64,000 nt of DNA. Source: Chondrus crispus (lineage: Eukaryota; Rhodophyta; Florideophyceae; Gigartinales; Gigartinaceae). Position 1 is the first letter of the stretch; every line of letters starts with the position of its first letter. Below, piece by piece: positions 18,405-27,737 of this stretch. The position numbers and the translations under genes are program-made. The notes below the pieces were generated by a model, which was given only the letters and a program-made list of their open reading frames with translations, was not told where the DNA came from and searched no databases. The stretch covers positions 227,335 to 291,334 of the forward strand of contig NW_005178593.1 in assembly GCF_000350225.1 (NCBI RefSeq). Direction: 5' to 3'.

Positions 18405-19859
18405 TCAGTCTTTGGAAGAACTTTGCAACTGCCGTATCCGCGCCATACGTTCCCGCAACGTCGATGCCTTGTCCCTTGTGTCTTCCGCAGACAGTACTCT
18501 CTCCACAGTTCCGTTTTCCTTTTCCGTTCCTGCAGCACCATCCACCTGAGTACGATCTCCTGTTTGCAGACCGTAGCGTAACTGTATTTCCTGGAGCCGT
18601 TTAAGATATACCTGCCCAGCGCTATGCCCTGAAATGTCACCAGCGGACGGCATTTCCATGTCTCCTATCGCCCCCGGAATGGAGGGACGAATTGGAACCG
18701 AAGCATCCCTGTAGCCGTTGCCAAAGGCTTGTTGCGATGTTCCTCTGTCGGGTCTACTTACAATGTCCCTTTGAGACTCCTCGCGACTCAATATATCCAA
18801 TCCGTTCCTGACAAAGACCTGCATGTCTTGATCGTACTGTGCCAAGTGCGCATCCAACGCAATAACACCGCTTCTTTCAAGCTCATTTTGTAATTGCTGT
18901 AGAATTGAATCTGACTTCATACCCTTGTCGATGTTCGAAGGACACCATGTGATCACAGCTCCGCTGTCCTTTCGATCACCCACCGACCCAAGTTGCTGTG
19001 CAGCTTCACTGCTTTCCAAAGATTCATCCCGGCCACCTGGAGTCATATCAATGTCGTGAACCAACTGCGAACCTTCCGCTTGGGGAATTAAACTGATATG
19101 GGAACGAATATCCTTTCTCATTACGTCAATTATCGCATTCACAACCGTCTTCCATATCCGCATCGCAAAGATTTGGTCTTCCGCGGGTGGGTTCCCATCT
19201 CTGCGCACAGGACTTTCCACTAAAGTAGATGAATATCTCTGAGCAGCGCGTCCATCCTACAATCTGCGAGCCCCCGCTCCGGTACTTTCGCGATCGACTT
19301 GATACATATGGACGACTTTGCCAGTGAACGTGACATTCGTGCAGACCCCGAGTGCTGCTGCATTTCCTTGATATTCTCGAGTAGAAGATTAATCATGGTT
19401 GTGTATAGCAATAATCCGATTGCATGACTCCAGCACTTTGAAAATCATTAAATTAACCCCTCGCCTCACTTGATTCCAGTATTCTACGCCGACGACGGCT
19501 TGTGGAAGCATAGCATTGAGTGCAGCAGCAAGCAAGCTCTCCACGGAAGACTGGTCGAGTTTGCGGAGAGGTTCAGGTTCTCGCGCGAATCTGGTAACAC
19601 CCTTCAAAACGACTTCAAAACTGCCGGGGTCGTCTTCCTCGGCTGTACCATTTTCGGGTCGACCCAGACTCTCTGTGAAACACTTGCCCAACTGAAGGAG
19701 CAAGGCCGAACTACCTATGTACGTTAATAGATTTCCTTCGCGCCTCAGGTCATCAAAAATTGAAGTGGACGTGTTGGTCGAGGTGGCACGGAGCACAAAG
19801 CCAAACTGGAACGGCGGTCTTGGGGCGTCAGACTGATCAGTGTTCGCTTGGATGAGCAA
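18405..19859 (-). pseudogene. C-terminal part of an XMAP215/MOR1 microtubule polymerase
   Basis: Three consecutive minus-strand frames follow the C-terminal region of XMAP215/MOR1/ch-TOG proteins. These are a helical segment with LLLQLGKCFTESL and FKVLESCNRI, then MINLLLENIKEM and DALLRDIHLL, then IRSHISLIP. They continue with DSILQQLQNELERSG...VFVRNGLDIL, YLKRLQEIQLRYGL and a terminal TLRERMARIRQLQ. This tail binds partners at the plus end of microtubules. The frame changes near 19415 and near 19220, and the tubulin-binding TOG array that should precede it is absent. The 5' edge abuts a foldback at 19922-19970. Likely a truncated, damaged gene, although unrecognised small introns could explain the frame changes. 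Confidence 0.5.
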
Positions 19860-19921
19860 GTTTCTACGGGCGGTAGGGCGTTGCTCGCTGGCGAGGCGAC
19901 CGACAAGTTGTCGTTCGCCTC

Positions 19922-19970
19922 GTCACTAAGGACCTACCAAATGTTGAACATCTGGTAGGTCCTTAGTGAC
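19922..19970. repeat. Perfect 18-bp-stem foldback
   Basis: GTCACTAAGGACCTACCA at 19922-19939 is exactly complementary to 19953-19970. The 13-nt interior adds four more pairs after one mismatch. It sits immediately 5' of the remaining XMAP215-like coding region and may mark a rearrangement junction. Confidence 0.85.
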
Positions 19971-20726
19971 GTCGACTGTAACAAGCTTGGCGGCGTCGTA
20001 CACCCGTGACTCTATCGCTGCTCGGCGACACAACGGTGACAGACAGAAAGGCCTTGGCAGGTTCATAGCGAGGCAGAGCAAGGACGAGCGGGGCAGAGTC
20101 TGGAGCGGTGATGCGAGCGCGGCTTGGCAAGGAGACCGCGGCGGCGCCCGCTATAAAAACTGGGAAGGTTTACATGCAATCGGGGGAGACTGAAAAGGTT
20201 AGATCTGCCGTGCCCAAATTGGAGCGAAAAATGATTTGGGCATCAAAAAACTGGAGCACAGGGATGTAGCGATGGAGACGAATTCGGGGTAGATAAATAC
20301 GGTGGCACGCAGTGTGCGGTTAGAAGAGATGATGATGGGTGAGTTGAGGTCGATAGAGTTGAGATCGGAGTTGGGTGTGGCGCAGAGGCGGAAGGTGAGC
20401 GAATGGGACGCTTTGCCGTTGCCGGGCGTGAGGACAAGTGGGACGGGAGGGGAAATGCCAAACGTGAGGCGGCACGCTTGGGAGGAAGCCAGGTCGAGGA
20501 GGAGCTAGAAGAGGAGAGATCGGGATAATGTCGAAAGGGATGGGCGAAGCGCTCCATGGCGGGGGTGAGTTGGGAGGCGACGGAGGAGAGGGTAGACTGT
20601 CAGAGCGGTGGATGACCGCGTATGGAATGGATAAGCATACCCTAGGAGGTGGGTCTAGGACGTCTGGGTCTAGGACGTCTGGGTCTGGGGGTTTGCAAGT
20701 ACTCAGAGTCAATTGCATGGGAGTGG

Positions 20727-21125
20727 TCCCAACTCATTTTGAGTTTCGAGTCCGGTTTTTTTGGTACTCGAAACTCAAAATGAGAACACTGTACGTATGC
20801 ACAGTACAGTACCTGCTCCGCCCCGGAAGCGCCCCCTTGGCCATGCCTCGACGCCATTCTCATTTTGAGTTTCGAGTCCCCTTTTTTGGGGGTTCGAAAC
20901 TCATAATGAGTTTCGAGTCCCATTTTTTTCGTACTCGAAACTCAAAATGAGAATACTGTACATATGCCCAGTACAGTACCTGCTCCGCCCCTGAAGCGCC
21001 CCCCTGGCCATGCCTCGACGCAATTCTCATTTTGAGTTTCGAGTCTCTTTTTTGGGGGGTTCGAATCTCATAATGAGTTTCGAGTCCCATTTTTTTGGTA
21101 CTCCAAACTTAAAATGAGAATACAT
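20727..21125. repeat. GAGTTTCGAGT foldback repeat cluster, locus 2
   Basis: Two and a half tandem units contain inverted pairs of CTCATTTTGAGTTTCGAGT around T/G-rich loops. They are joined by the conserved spacer ending GTACAGTACCTGCTCCGCCC and GGCCATGCCTCGACGC. It is the inverse-orientation relative of locus 1 (12628-12925). The 19970-20720 flank to its left shows only GC-rich spurious frames. Confidence 0.85.
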
Positions 21126-21129
21126 TACG

Positions 21130-22593
21130 TAGGCACAGTACAGTACCTTCTCCGACGCTAAGGAGCCCCTAAGAGGCGGCTAAGGGGAATGATGATGATC
21201 TCGAAGCATGCGCAGTATGCATTTGCTTTGAGAGAATTCTCATTCTGAGTCTGAACTCTTGACCGTAGAATAGACAGTTCATGTACTCACCTGTGACATT
21301 ACGTTTTGTGGTTCTTGGTTAATTGTAGCCGTTTCATTGAGAGCATTTTAATATGTTTTTTGGTTACGAGAACTACTTAGATGCGGAGAAGATTTACATT
21401 TGAATCCCTATCTTCAGAAACTTGTAGTCTCACTGATTTGTAAAGTCAGCTTTTTGCGGATCGAACAAGATGATCATTAACAATTCCGGAACAGCGAATG
21501 AGCTAGAGGAAGTCATTAATCTTACTGATCCACATACTTTCCAAAAAGAAGACCAGAGTCTCATATTTTCCTTTTGATGTTAGAATTCATACACTGTCAT
21601 CATCATTTCATGACAAGTCACAAACATATTCCGTGATGGACGTGAAGGAGACCAAGTGGCTTCCAAAGAATTTTGTCAGTGGGATTGTGAGATGGTCTCC
21701 GTTCGTGTGTCATGTACGATGTTTGTTTAAGAATAATGACAGAGAGCCTGCAATATCATAGTTCTCTCGATATTTTCATGCTTGAAACAAGTGAGAATGG
21801 CGTTCTGCATGTAATCTGCGGTCCGAAAAGTCGTCAGGAATTAAATAAAATGGTTTATCGCTTCAAAGCTAACGAAAAATAGGATGGGGGCGTTCCCTTT
21901 CTGGAGAACAGGAAAATCATGCAAAGCGGTGATACAAAGGCCTCGGATTCAAATAGTGCGCTGGTACCATCTTCATTTAGTAGGACAAGCCACGGAAATA
22001 GTGAAACGTTTGAGCAGCATCTTTCCGAAAGGAGGGAATAAAGGGATGTTAGTGCCTTTACAAAGCAGTCTGCCAAGCGTTTCGCACGGCATTTGTTCTT
22101 CTCATTGCAAACAAATCAGCAGTGAGTATTGTCAATACATCAGGACTCCGACTGCATCACAAGGAGCCCCAGGGATAGTGCAAAAATGGCGACCAGTCCC
22201 TAAGACATGGGAAACATATCTAGAAGAGCGTATTTCCTTACTTGTACAGATGGGAAAGCTTAGATATCTGACAATGAAAGTTGAAATGCAATGCCAGCAT
22301 TCCATGCCCTAATTGGGATTTTGAGCTGTCTAATGAAGAAAGTCAGAATGTCATCACAAGAATTTGTGTTAATTTCCGGCAAGGAAGTGACACAGGATCT
22401 TGTCCTGGGCAAAACTATCTCGACGTTGTTTTTGAAAATCTAAACGAGTGGCAAAGATATAAGGAACGTTCAAGGCTTAAAAAATAATGAAACGGTGGTT
22501 GACATTATTGATGTTGATGCTTCTGATAGAGATCGGTAAGCAGGCACGAAAGTAAAATGGTAAACAAGGGTATGTGTTGAATCTATCTGTGTT
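21130..22593. other. AT-rich stretch, no recognised gene
   Basis: Frames at 21884-22312 and 22281-22487 (plus) are open for 142 and 68 codons and end in an acidic tail (VVDIIDVDASD in the following frame). I see no family match. The chromovirus at 22599 interrupts this DNA, which resumes at 35668. Confidence 0.35.
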
Positions 22594-22598
22594 ATCCC

Positions 22599-23198
22599 TG
22601 TAGTATAATCACCCCCAACGACGAGGGGGGTGAGTACTGACAGTTCGGAAAGACCCCGATCGGCGGGAAGACAGAAGCACGGCCCACCCACGGTACCGAG
22701 CACGGGCTCGAGGTAGCGGTGGTAGAGCGGGATCGGGGAGGACGCGCGCACGCGCGAGCGGTTCTACGCCTCGACGCCCCGGAGCGGTACTGGGTGACGT
22801 TCCAGTACCGACGGGCGGAGGCGGAGCCGGCTCGAGGGCGTGCTACGCGCGTCCTCAACCCGCGCGCGGTGCTGCTTCTAGGTAAAACGGACGGAAGTAC
22901 CTAAAAGTAAGCGGGCGGACCAAGGTGGAGGATCCTTGACAAGTCCGTGCTTGTCGTCCTCCACCGCCGGCGGTCCGCTCATATTTAATGTACATTGTAG
23001 TCTATCATAACTCTACAGTAGTGCCGGTCGACCGACACTGTAACGCTGTCAGCCGTCGGGGCTGACAGTCCACGTGTAGTACGCGTCCCGTACACGTGGA
23101 GGACACGTGTGTGCGCGCGTAGCTGTAAGGCTCGTGCCTTACTGTCGCTGATCTAATCCTAATCTAATTTCCGAACTCCCGTTTGGGGTTATTCCACA
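22599..23198 (-). repeat. 3' LTR of element C
   Basis: 600 bp, written TGTAGTATAATC...TTATTCCACA on the plus strand. It contains a chain of hairpins: 22785-22810 (9-bp stem around GTGACGTT), a long stem around 22913-22980, 23020-23039, CTGTCAGC/GCTGACAG at 23046-23068, and a CACGTGTA/TACACGTG arm pair just after. Confidence 0.95.
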
Positions 23199-23213
23199 TC
23201 ACCCCCCTCTCAA
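23199..23213 (-). promoter_or_regulatory. Polypurine tract of element C
   Basis: The minus strand reads TTGAGAGGGGGGTGA directly before the 3' LTR, the usual place and composition for the plus-strand primer. It confirms the minus orientation. Confidence 0.75.
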
Positions 23214-23462
23214 GGGTGAACGTCCGCGTTCACTCCTGGGCTTGTAGATCGTGTTCCTTCTCTTCCGCCTGTCCTGTCCCGACGGTGGTCACACTCGCTC
23301 GTGTCCCTCCGTGGTGACCTGTGCCCCCTTCACTCCCCGTGTCGCTGCTCTCGCTTTGCCCGTGTGGCTCGCCGCTTTCCACTTGTTCGCTTCCCTGCCG
23401 CTCCCATTTGCTCGTCCAGCACCGTCCTCTTCGCTCGACTCTCCGCGTCCCCTGGTATAGGC

Positions 23463-24692
23463 ATGGGCGACCCAACTCCGGGCCCATCTCCGCCGCCGTT
23501 GCCGTTGCCGCCGCTTGTCGTCGCGGCGGCCGTGCCCGGACCTCCGGCCGTGGCCTCTGCTCCTGTGGTATTGGCGGGGTCGCCGTCGACCGTCGTGGCG
23601 TCCGGCGGTACCGAGAGCGTCGCAGAGACTACGACACGCCCGCCTTTTCAAAGGACGAGGAGCCGGTCGTCTACTGTCTCTGTCGAGCTCGTGACCCCGG
23701 CCTCAGATTCCGGGAGACCCGTCTTGTCTTTTCGGCCTGCCCAAGCGTCGTCCGCTGGTGGTGCTGTACGTCCTGCTACAGCGGGCGCGATTGCGCGGGA
23801 CACGGCTGCTGCGCCAGTGCCAGCGGCCCTAGGTTCGGAGGGAACCGCTCGTCCGACTCGCCGGTCCCCAGCACGGTCGACCATGCCCTACCCCAGGGCA
23901 ACAGCTGTTGCCGACGTGGGAAATGGGGAGGGCGAGTCCACGACCCAGTGGTTGGGGTCGCCATCGGTAGACCTAGCGCTGCTTCCCGTCAGCGACCTCC
24001 AGTACCCGTGGCGGCGTCAGGGTCGCTCGGGGGTGGCTATCGAGGAGGTGGTGGCGCGGGCATGGCTTCGACCGGACTTAGCCCGTGTCCTGAAGGTCTA
24101 CGAGACTGGTGGCGCCGAGGAGGCGTCCGCGTCCTTGAATCGGCTGATGGAGGAGGGCGGCGGTTCCGGATACCAGCTGCCCGACGAGTTGCCCGGCGAT
24201 CGTTCGTTTGCGTACAGTGTCGCCGAGGTGACGTACGTGGACCGGATGGGTTCGTACCTGGCCGGTCCGGGGCAGTTCGATCCGCGACGATTCTTACTAC
24301 CCGAAGTGTCCGCGCTGTACGTCTCCCCTCGCCCGTTCGCGTACACACAGCCGTTGGTCGCTCTGCAGAAATCGTCCTGTTCCCTTATGCGCCTTCATGG
24401 AGTGGGATTCGCCCATTACGATTGGGCTGCGTATCGGGGGAGGGATGAGACTGACGGCCGTGTCGTTCGTTCGGCGTCTTTTGCGTCCGGATTGTCGTCC
24501 GAGGATTTCCCCCCGCTCCTCCTCGATGTAGTGGACGCTTTTCCCTCCTTGGGCATACATCCGCTACTGCCTCCCGTGTTGAAACATTTCGGTTATGCCG
24601 TGCGCGGATCGGCAGCACCCAGCCCACTCACGGCTCGCGTACAATTACCGACGCGAGTGGGCGTGGTCCGTGTGCTGCGGCTTTATGGCTGA
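23463..24692 (+). CDS. Element C antisense ORF 1
   Basis: A long frame on the strand opposite to gag-pol; the same frame is open from 23301, and the Met at 23463 (MGDPTPGP) is a plausible start. The first about 190 residues are Pro/Ala/Ser-rich and probably disordered. A more ordered part follows (SDLQYPWRRQGRSG, ARAWLRPDLARVLKVYETGG, FPPLLLDVVDAFPSLGIHPL). No protease, RT, integrase, envelope or zinc motif is seen and I do not recognise a family. ORF 2 overlaps its end. Element B has an antisense gene in the same place. Confidence 0.7.
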   Translation: MGDPTPGPSPPPLPLPPLVVAAAVPGPPAVASAPVVLAGSPSTVVASGGTESVAETTTRPPFQRTRSRSSTVSVELVTPASDSGRPVLSFRPAQASSAGGAVRPATAGAIARDTAAAPVPAALGSEGTARPTRRSPARSTMPYPRATAVADVGNGEGESTTQWLGSPSVDLALLPVSDLQYPWRRQGRSGVAIEEVVARAWLRPDLARVLKVYETGGAEEASASLNRLMEEGGGSGYQLPDELPGDRSFAYSVAEVTYVDRMGSYLAGPGQFDPRRFLLPEVSALYVSPRPFAYTQPLVALQKSSCSLMRLHGVGFAHYDWAAYRGRDETDGRVVRSASFASGLSSEDFPPLLLDVVDAFPSLGIHPLLPPVLKHFGYAVRGSAAPSPLTARVQLPTRVGVVRVLRLYG

Positions 24693-25782
24693 GGTGCATG
24701 CGCACGCGCGGGTGTTTCTCCAGCCGGGCCCAGTCATCACGTTCGTGGGGCGGGTCGCGTCCACTCTTCCCGAGGTGGCCCGTCACCCTTCGGAGCACGG
24801 CTCGGGTCATGTCCCGTGGACGTTTGGTCACGCGGTTGCGCTCATGTCTCGCGCCGGGGAAGTCAGCGCGCGTCACCATCGGGCGTGGCTAGACTACACC
24901 ACGGGGACACGGAGCTCCTACCTCTCGTACGAACCGACCGGTGATGCTTTTGTCGCGCGCTCCTCCCCAAATCCCCCTGTCGTCGGGAATACGGGGAAGA
25001 GGGGAGGCGTCGGTTCCGAAAGCCGACGTGGCCGACGAAAGCGCTACAAGGACCTCGATGCGGTGGGCCCGGATGTCGTTGGCTCCGTCCCGAATCCCTT
25101 TCCTGTGACCCCCTTTTCCAATACTCCCGGGTCCTCAGAGGGCGTCACGCCCACGCAAGTCGTACTCCCTGTCCCGCCTCTTGACTTAGTGAGGCAAGAA
25201 CCTGTCCATGCGCGCGTCGTGCGCGCCCTCGTACTCCCCCAGGAGGAGCTGGCAGCCATTCCCGAATTAACGCGAGCTCTGGGTGCGGCCATCCATCGTT
25301 CGTGGACCGTGGGTGGGGTTATCAGCACCCTAGGGGCCTGGTTTCTGGCTCGGAGCGACGAGGCGCGGGGCCTTCGTCGCGACTTGGAGGCGAGGACGGC
25401 GGAACTACAGCGGTTACATCACGAGTCGTCGTCCCTGCGGGCGGCGTACGAACGCGCGCGGCACGACCTTGAGCGCTACCGCCGCGAGCGCAATAGTCTT
25501 CGTGCGTCTCGGTCAATGCCCTCGCCAGCGGGGAGTGCTTTTCTTCGCGGTCCGATCGCGCCCGTAGTCCGCGACCCGTATGCGAACTACGGGACCGACC
25601 CTCCTTCGTCTCGGGGCTACGATCTTCGCGACGAGACGGCGCGCGTCGGCGCCCAGGACGTCCGCCTCGCGATGCCCAGCCTCACGGAGGTGGACGTCGA
25701 AGCCCCTTCGTATCCGGGGTACTGTCCTCCGCATTACTACGAATCGGGGTCCCGCGTGACCCCGAATGACGCTAACCGCTAA
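24595..25782 (+). CDS. Element C antisense ORF 2, coiled-coil C-terminus
   Basis: 395 codons overlapping ORF 1. The first half holds aromatic-rich segments (FMAEVHAHARVFLQPGPVI, ARHHRAWLDYTTGT). Around residues 245-300 there is a clear heptad pattern (LRRDLEARTAELQRLHHESS, LRAAYERARHDLERYRRERN), so a coiled coil and oligomer formation are likely. The tail is Tyr/Pro-rich. Function is unknown. Its conserved placement suggests a role for the element, for example in particle assembly, movement or regulation, but nothing in the sequence decides this. Confidence 0.7.
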   Translation: MPCADRQHPAHSRLAYNYRREWAWSVCCGFMAEVHAHARVFLQPGPVITFVGRVASTLPEVARHPSEHGSGHVPWTFGHAVALMSRAGEVSARHHRAWLDYTTGTRSSYLSYEPTGDAFVARSSPNPPVVGNTGKRGGVGSESRRGRRKRYKDLDAVGPDVVGSVPNPFPVTPFSNTPGSSEGVTPTQVVLPVPPLDLVRQEPVHARVVRALVLPQEELAAIPELTRALGAAIHRSWTVGGVISTLGAWFLARSDEARGLRRDLEARTAELQRLHHESSSLRAAYERARHDLERYRRERNSLRASRSMPSPAGSAFLRGPIAPVVRDPYANYGTDPPSSRGYDLRDETARVGAQDVRLAMPSLTEVDVEAPSYPGYCPPHYYESGSRVTPNDANR

Positions 25783-26226
25783 CCGCTCGGATGGCTAGTC
25801 CACTACGCGGCCGCGGGCCTCCGTCGATAAGAGAGACAGAGGTAGGGTAAGGACTGTCTTGGCCTCTTGCCACAGTAAACGCAATTGTCCTCGTACTGAT
25901 GCGTGCGCTTGCGCGCCCCCTCTCCCGCCTTCCTTCGAGCCGCGGGAGGTTCAGGCGACGCTCCGCTGATGATCCCTCGCCGTTTGTCGTGGACCGAGAG
26001 CGGCGTAGGCGTCCACGGTGAGCTCCTCATTCGTGGCTGCTCACGGCTCGTTCCCGGAGATAGGGGACGAGGTCCGTCGTAGACTCCAGGACAGGGGGCG
26101 TGTCGTCATTGGTGTCCTCGATCTTTGAAGCGGGCCGGCCCGACAGGACTCGTGACAGAACGGACCGTCCGGCATGCCGGGGCACGGCGTGCGCCGGTTT
26201 GTCTCCATGGTGCCTCTCGCCGTAAG

Positions 26227-26508
26227 GGCGAGGGCGCGGCGCGAGGCGACGCGCAGCGACGTTCCTTATATTTGCCGGCCCTCGCCTCGGTGGCGAGGGC
26301 GCGGCGCGAGGCGACGCGCAGCGACGTTCCTTATATTTGCCGGCCCTCGCCTCGGTGGCGAGGGCGCGGCGCGAGGCGACGCGCAGCGACGTTCCTTATA
26401 TTTGCCGGCCCTCGCCTCGGTGGCGAGGGCGCGGCGCGAGGCGACGCGCAGCGACGTTCCTTATATTTGCCGGCCCTCGCCTCGGTGGCGAGGGCGCGGC
26501 GCGAGGCC
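26227..26508. repeat. 65-bp tandem stem-loop array in element C
   Basis: Units start at 26227, 26292, 26357 and 26422, with a partial fifth at 26487; period 65 and near-identical. Each unit ends CCCTCGCCTCGGTGGCGAGGG, an 8-bp stem over a short loop, next to TTCCTTATATTTGCC. Frames reading through it on both strands are artefacts of the repeat. Confidence 0.95.
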
Positions 26509-26639
26509 TTCGCGCTGCGGTGCGGCGGAAAAGTCCTCGTGGCAGCGCCTGGGCCTCGCAAGCTCGGCCCGCGGCGCTCCCCGAGGACTTTTTCCGGCGC
26601 TCCTCGCGCTCCGGCTTCTTGCCCGCGCACGCGCCTTCG

Positions 26640-26940
26640 CCATCGGGGCGAGGGCGTGGACGTACTTATTCTTCTTTGTGCGTGCCCTCCCCGCCATCGG
26701 GGCGAGGGGGCGAACGCGTGGACGTACGTTTTCTTCTTCGTGCGACGTCCTCCATCGGTGGCGGGGGAACTGCGCGTGCGCCGTTCGTCCTTCTTGAGGC
26801 CTCTCGCCGTCGGCGGCGAGGGCGTGCGCGGCGGGGTATGTCTGAGGCCCCGCGCCCCTCGCCAGTCGGGGGCGAGGGCGCAGTGCCGAACGGAGGTCTT
26901 TACCTGTCGCGCGTCCCTCGCCACTCGGGGCAAGGGCGCG
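26640..26940. repeat. Diverged relatives of the stem-loop array
   Basis: Six further GGCGAGG-type elements, several with the complementary CCTCGCC arm, recur every 50-60 bp (near 26645, 26700, 26755, 26810, 26870 and 26925). They look like older copies of the 65-bp unit in which stems partly survive. Confidence 0.65.
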
Positions 26941-27737
26941 CGCGTATGGTGTTGCGGTGTCCGTCCGGTATTCGGACCGGGGGCGGACGTGTGTACCCAT
27001 GGGGCGGCGTCGTTCACCTTGTTACCGGTCGTCGGTGGAGGTGCTACCGTGCCCATGCGCGCAAGGCACGTGCCAGTGTAATTTCCTCCCCTTAATTATT
27101 TTTTGCTAATTTCGCAAGCTGGGGGAGGCGGTGATTTGGTGACGGCGCAAGCGTGGTTGGCGCGTGTCGTGCATCGCCGAGCGCCGCTCACGTGTAACGT
27201 TCTCCTCTTTTCGTCATTTTCCGTATCATGAGGCACGCGTCGGTGGCTGTTTCGAGGTGTCTCGAGTCCGTGGGGGTATAACACTGACCCTCCGATCGGG
27301 TTGCTCTTGCCCGATCCCCCTTTGGCAACTGTCTTGTGGCGCGCTCCACCGAATGCGGCCCTATGCTGCATAACCTCCGTCTGCATGTGTCGCACGTCTC
27401 CTCGTACACTGCGCACAGCGACCGGACGATGATCCGGTCTTCCGTCGGGTGTACCGGCTCGCCTGCGGGTTGACGGCCCTGGTGAGACCAGGGCATCCCG
27501 CACCTTGCCGGCGGTTCGGCGGGTGTGCTATTTTGCCGTACGTACTGTCTGTCCTCCTCCCTCTTGCCGGCGGCGGCTGTCGGATGGCTTGACCGCCGGT
27601 GCGCCTCGACGTCTTCACATCCTCGCGAGTTCGCTGGTGCCTCTCGAGACACCTGTCCTTCCATTCTTAAGGTTTCTGTCATACCGCGAGGGGCCGCCTT
27701 TAACTGCAACGGAGCAGAGCGGTGGAGGGCCCCCTCC

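Noticed and set aside
21884-22487. Possible SUMO-ligase (PIAS-like) fragment suggested by the acidic DIIDVDASD tail
   Set aside because: No SP-RING cysteines and no SAP or PINIT block; too little to name.
26125-27095. Long open frames on both strands (up to 318 codons)
   Set aside because: They read through the 65-bp tandem array and its relatives; a period that is not a multiple of three and GC-rich DNA keep several frames open. The translations are mere repeats.
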